Of a stretch of 64,000 nt of DNA, positions 49,607 to 64,000 are shown piece by piece. The translations under genes were made by a program, and so were the position numbers. The number at the start of each line of letters is the position of its first letter. Within the stretch, counting starts at the first letter, position 1. The stretch lies in the NCBI GenBank assembly GCA_020205615.1, contig JAINUW010000512.1:124001-188000 (forward strand). Reading direction: 5' to 3'. This DNA comes from Panax quinquefolius (taxonomy: Eukaryota; Streptophyta; Magnoliopsida; Apiales; Araliaceae). Below the pieces are notes generated by a model. The model was not told the DNA's origin and did not search any database. It was given only the letters and a program-made list of their open reading frames with translations.

Positions 49607-51084
49607 TTCAGAAACCAATTTTAAAGGAGAAAATTAATTAGGATAATGATATTTTCTCATTTTGGAGGAGTGTATTTACTCTCCTCCTATGTATTTAACT
49701 TCCTCCTATCGTGATGAATATGTATTTAAACTTTGCGCTTAAAAGACTTGATCTCGTGATGAGGAGTGTATTTACTCTCCTCTTATCCAAGATTGTGACT
49801 TTGTGCTTAAAATCTCATGATGATATTCTATCGGCACTCTCAAAATTCTTTAGGGCATAGAAGGGTTAGGAATTTGTCCGCACATGCATTCGAGCTTCCC
49901 AGACACCCACTCCATCAAAAGTGATATATAATGCACCATTTTGTGTCCCTGCACGAGATACTTGTGATAAGTTCCTTTGATTTTTAAGGAGAAAATCAAA
50001 AAGGTCTATAGCTAGACTAGGCTTTTGGACTCACCTCTGACTTCTTGCCTTTGGAACAAGTTTGTAGTATGTTAATGTTTTTCCTTCTGCCAGGCATGTG
50101 GCGCATTAGGGTCACACTGTAATAACTGTGGATATCATATGACAAAACTAGTTAGATATTTATTTGGTAATTAATCTAACAACTACCGGCATTGATTTAC
50201 TTCATCTTTCAAAATTGTCATTTGATTGAGTGATGTAAGGGATAAAGATGATAAACAAATGTTACTTGATGTGCCTTGACCACTTTACTAGCTAATCTTT
50301 TCAAGTGCTATATATAAATGAGATTTCTGCTCTTGCAACCTTGTAGGAGATGAATATTTTGGAGCAACATATACAATCTTCGGATGCACTTCTTGAAATG
50401 AGTCAAGGACATTGGGAGGGTTGTCAGCGGTCAGATATATACACCCCCGAAATGTTGAGCCTAATGGATAGATTCCAGCCTGATTTCTCTGCACCTTCTG
50501 GAGAATCACTTAGGCAAGTGGAATTCAGAATGATCCAGTTCCTAAATGGAACAATTGTGGGGTTGCCTGAAAAACTGAGATCTGATTTCTCTCCACCAGA
50601 TCCAAGTGAGAACCATGGGTTTTCACATCTCAATTCTCACCCATCTACTAATTTGATTCATGATCGAGATGGGCCTTCTCTCCCACCACCCCACTGGGAT
50701 TTGCTTCACAAACACCGGCAAGGGCCTCCTCGGAAAAAGTCTGGTAAGAGCAGGCTACAAATTGTAACCACAACTGGAGATAACGAGGCTGATGACGAGA
50801 TGACCCCTCGAGAACCTAATAACCACCAAAGCGCCCTTCATGAAATAAATGTCCGGTCATCTCCTTTTACCTTGAGCTCTCCTTCTTTCGCCTCTTCTTC
50901 TATTGGTGTTTTCACGCATTCGGTGCCGATTAAATGTCTTATCACAGGCCTCCTAGGTTGCAGTCCGGTGATGTCAAATAAGATCTGCATAGATGATTCT
51001 TCTGTTACAGTTTTACAACATTCGTGGAAAATGGGTTGGCAGATAAAGAGATTGAATGACACATCCCACCTTAGGCTTCTCTAG
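48403..51084 (+). CDS. Histidine-phosphatase (phosphoglycerate mutase family) protein
   Basis: Two exons, 48403-48963 and 50347-51084, joined at CAG|GTAGTC and TTGTAG|GAG in phase 0, give 432 residues. The N-terminus (1-~110) is disordered: a very acidic run (EDDDEEEDDDEEPEEDD) and a proline run (PPPPLPPPP). The catalytic domain begins near residue 118. FLISHAECRMN has the phospho-accepting His, but in S-H-A instead of the usual R-H-G. TSPLDRARGTA (about 171-181) ends exon 1. LLEMSQGHWEG and SGESLRQVEFRM follow in exon 2. THSVPIKCLITGLLG near the end corresponds to the second catalytic His (T-H-S). A lysine/arginine-rich insert (RKKSGKSR) lies between. No transit peptide or membrane segment is evident. 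Plants have uncharacterised nuclear-encoded relatives. True mutase activity is doubtful because of the altered motif; the substrate is unknown. Confidence 0.85.
49557..49601. repeat. (AT)n microsatellite in intron 1 of the phosphatase-like gene
   Basis: Uninterrupted AT dinucleotides, about 45 bp, within the 1,383-bp intron. The rest of the intron shows nothing else recognisable. Confidence 0.95.
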
Positions 51085-51849
51085 CTAACAAAACACAACC
51101 ACTGTGGATACTACATATGAGAGAATGAGGAATTAATTGTTGCCTGGAAAGTGGGGTTTGGCATATATGTATTCGAATTTTCCCTGCAACTTTATATTTA
51201 GGTGGTGATGCATTTTTCCCACATGTAGCTTTTGCTTATTTATTTCAAGTTTACCCATCTCCGAAGGAGAATATGAAATGATGTTGTGGAGTTGGATCTT
51301 TGTTCCAGGTGATTCTTTGAGTTATGGCATCAAGCATTCTTGTTATTATATAGTAATTCATTGTTTGGTTTGGAAATCTATTTCTTGATTTCTTCTCTTT
51401 AATTTGTTACCATTAGAAAGACGGCTGTGTTGTTCTTTCATAACAAGAAAATGGTTTACTTGGCTCAAACTGTGTTTCTTTGCAAAAAATTAATTTATTT
51501 ATTTATGTCTCAAACTAATTAGCTTCTTAAATCAAGTTATTCAGGTTTGGTGGAGATAGGAAGCAAATATGTGAAGGTTTCAAATTCGAAAGCTGCAATG
51601 ATGGCGTTTAGTTTTTAATACCAACTGTTACAGCACCACCCTTTAACCAATCCCAACCTTGTTGTGGAGCCATTCATCTCTTTATCATGTTGTATCGTTC
51701 AGTTAACTTGAAATCTTCTGCTAGGCACTTAAAGCTCTTAGTCCTTGTGTGTTTAAAAATATGGTGTGTGATGTGTTATAATTTGAGTATTAATAGTATA
51801 TTATGGATGGTTATAATACATTGAAACATAATTTTGGACGTCGACTCTT

Positions 51850-51888
<39 letters not shown>

Positions 51889-52500
51889 TTGGAGTTTTAT
51901 GTTTTTCAGCAAATTTAAGGAAACCAAAAACGAATTGTTTTTATTCACTGAAATTGGGTATTATATATAAATGATTGTATATATTTTCTAATACTTGCAT
52001 GAACATTTTGAAATAATATAACGCATGATAACTGATAAGAAAATTTTGATATAATTATAAGCATGACATACATTATATAACATATGTATGTTAATGAATT
52101 CCGACAAATCAAAATAACTTGATCAATTTAATAATCGACTCAACTCTAAGATAAGACGTTAGTTTTGTTTTATTATATAATAATAAATAATAGATTCATT
52201 TATATTTTATTAAACATCACCCACCGTGGTACCCATTTAATATTTACCCCTTCCGTTTTATTTGTAAGATTATTTGTAAGATGACTTTTGAAGGTCAAAT
52301 TAAAAATATTTTTAGTTCAACTTTGAGTAATTAAAATTATAATTATGGAATAAAAAATAAGTCTTGTAATATTTTTCAGATTAAATATTTATTGTTGTAT
52401 TTACTAAATCAATTTTTTTATATCAATTTTAAATATAAAATATCTTAGGTTTACTAAGAATATCAATGTTAATCTTTTCTTAAAAAATTCCATTGTTCTT
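51085..52500. other. 3' UTR and intergenic spacer
   Basis: After the stop at 51084 there is T-rich UTR-like sequence, then AT-rich spacer with an (AT)n tract at 51852-51885. No ORF, RNA gene or transposon end recognised. Confidence 0.5.
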
Positions 52501-52628
52501 TGGGAAGTTGGGCTTACCTAGTATAAAGCTGCCTTTGTTCAGGGGGCGGTTTCATTCATTGGGCTTCGTATAAACGACGCAGAGAGTTGGTCATTGGCCA
52601 GCTAAACAATAATAGGAGAATAGTTTGT

Positions 52629-52662
<34 letters not shown>

Positions 52663-52797
52663 TTTCGCTTTCTGCTAGCCGCTCGGGACAAGAGAGAAAT
52701 CAGGAGGGTGGAGACTGCTTTTACGAAAGCGGAGACTCCTTTCTTTTTCTTTCTTTTTCCGATCCATTTCTGTCTACGCCGTGTCCCTACAGCTCCG
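52501..52797 (+). promoter_or_regulatory. Promoter and 5' UTR of the phosphate carrier gene
   Basis: Two TGGGCT motifs (52509-52514 and 52560-52565) have the form of site II elements, which are enriched in promoters of nuclear genes for mitochondrial proteins. TATA-like stretches tataaagc (52522) and tataaacg (52569) are nearby. An (AT)n tract lies at 52632-52660 and a CT-rich stretch at 52738-52760, as often seen in plant leaders. Confidence 0.5.
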
Positions 52798-57087
<4,290 letters not shown>

Positions 57088-58748
57088 TTTCTCAATTACG
57101 GAACTGAAGCATTTCTCTTTAATAAATATAGCATAGGTTATGTTTGCTTGGATGGTGCTTTGGTGGTTAGAGGTTTTATTTTGTCCTTGCATTTGAGACT
57201 TTGTGCCAGTTTTTGCGACTAATATTGAAGGGTCCTAATCTCATCCTTCAAGTCCTTGGAAATATTTTTTGTAGAATAGATAGAGATTCCCGTTTTGATA
57301 TTTAGATCATGCTCTCCCCCAATGGAAAGATGATAAGTAATAATGGACGGGTTGAGGGTTAAAATTAGTTTTGACCATTTACATTGATGTCAGTTTATCT
57401 ATTGATTCTCATATTTTATTTTGTTAATAGGCGAATTTGTTTCTTTTGAGACTGCTAATTTAGTCAAGACTTCAAGAGTTGATCAAGGAGATCTCTTTTC
57501 ATGAATTCTGAATTTCTTCACTCTTTAGTTGGACATCTGCTCGTAACAGGGTTGATACTCGAGCAAAATGACTTTTAAAAGTAAAAAATATGCATGTGAT
57601 CGTTGATTTCTGAAGAAGAAAAGTCATCTTCACATACTCCATATTTTAATTTTATGCTTATTCTTAGATGTAATGAATATTTAATTAGTTAAATAGTACT
57701 GACATGAGATTGTGTGAATTATATTATCATAATTAAAAAGACAACTTCGACCGAATCTTTTGGGCGGGACACTAGTGTCAAAGCATCCACTGTATGGTCT
57801 GCCATTCGCAATGTTGGATCTACTGTCAATTGGTTTTACTTGGATTGGCACAGGTCCCACGTTACTCCTTTTTCCTTTGGTTGGTTTTTCATAATAGACT
57901 TGTATTATAGCCTCTTGATGTCTCCTGGCTTTGCAACAAGCAAATGAAACCTTTGGTCACCTCTATTTTGACTCTGACATACATCAGGGCAGGTTTGGGA
58001 TCCCATTTAATTGGGATCAACTGATTAATCATGTTCAATTTACTCGGATGGAGTACATGACTTCCAGCATCATAAAACTTTACTCGACTACTTTGGTTTA
58101 CAAAATATAGAATGAACAAAACTGAAGATCCCATGGAGAACATCACAATGTTGATTCTGCCATTGCTCGAGACTGTATTAGAATTATAAAATAAAATCTT
58201 TGATGTGCCTGGTATAGTGACTTCTGTCATTCAAAAAATAAACGGGCCGCTGATCCTCTTATTCTTATGTTTTTTTTAATATACTCTCAATTTAGCAAAA
58301 AAAATTAACTTTTTTTTTTGTTAAAATTAATTTGTTTTATAAGTGTCTCATTTTGTGGAACAAAGAGAGTATAGGGGAAGAAATGTTAAATTACCAACAA
58401 TGCAGCCATTTCTGAAGCAGTTAGTGACTTTTCACAGAAAAACATCACATTAAAAACTAACAAGAACAAGGCTTTATGGGTTATGGAGATGGAAATATAC
58501 ACAGTACAAGTCAACAAATAATGTTATTACGAGATGCCCAAAATTAATATGCATTCTCAGAATTCATTTTCACACCGAACACTAACTAGCTTATATACCA
58601 AAAACATGCACATGTCATAATTGAGAGTTGTTTCCAGTCGAACTTCATGACTAAAGAGTTTATGGCTTAGTAGTTTTGATCTTATTACCTATATAAGCAT
58701 GGCACAACATAATATTACATGCAGCACATTATGAAAGTAGTGCAGCAG
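57088..58748. other. Spacer between convergent genes
   Basis: Holds the 3' UTRs of the phosphate carrier (plus) and the FUS3-like gene (minus), which converge here. Short ORFs occur but none looks like a protein. T- and A-rich runs at 58270-58345. No transposon ends recognised. Confidence 0.5.

Positions 58749-64000
<5,252 letters not shown>

Noticed and set aside
57714..57947. 77-codon ORF between the convergent genes
   Set aside because: No recognisable domain, and it overlaps an equally long minus-strand ORF; looks random.

Overview
The window looks like nuclear DNA of a eudicot plant. It is AT-rich, with GT-AG introns in the genes, long Ty3/Gypsy and Ty1/Copia LTR retrotransposons, plant-specific domains (B3, plant mobile domain) and many (AT)n/(CA)n tracts. 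I saw no tRNA, rRNA or CRISPR.

Positions 1-47,600 are a nested transposon block. A Copia 3' end and LTR (1-~2,155) is followed by a minus-strand chromovirus-type Gypsy element, G1 (2,156-12,237). Next come a truncated Gypsy LTR with a 5' internal stub (12,238-15,607), an inverted gag-pol scrap (15,608-17,379), a short unidentified coding scrap (17,381-17,548), and a non-autonomous Gypsy element with TSD CTTGG (17,624-25,115). Then follow a broken plant-mobile-domain gene (25,461-26,740), the 5' part of a Tat-like Gypsy element on the minus strand (26,760-27,857) and a solo LTR (27,930-30,604). From 31,101 to 47,607 the arms of a probable hAT-like DNA transposon appear to enclose a minus-strand Gypsy element (G3). 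G3 was hit by a complete plus-strand Gypsy element (G2, 32,829-42,201, TSD AGGAA) and by a 704-bp solo LTR (46,289-46,992, TSD AATTC). Almost all retroelement coding regions are broken by frequent short indels.

Positions 47,600-64,000 are genic. Gene 1 (+, 48,403-51,084, two exons) encodes a histidine-phosphatase (phosphoglycerate-mutase family) protein. Gene 2 (+, 52,798-57,087, six exons) encodes a 374-residue mitochondrial phosphate carrier of the MPT3/PHT3;1 type. Gene 3 (-, 58,749 to beyond 64,000) is a FUSCA3-like B3 transcription factor whose first exon runs off the window. One of its small B3 exons looks damaged: it has a non-AG acceptor, an in-frame stop and an extra base. The three genes show no shared pathway and are simply neighbours.

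The points most worth a second look are: the damaged FUS3-like exon; clustering of copy-to-copy differences at CTG/CAG in the repeats while two neighbouring genes are clean; hairpins with a conserved GTAGTGC-type loop and changing but complementary stems in several LTR families; and G2, whose pol was replaced by LTR-like sequence carrying a 57-bp minisatellite grown from such a hairpin.
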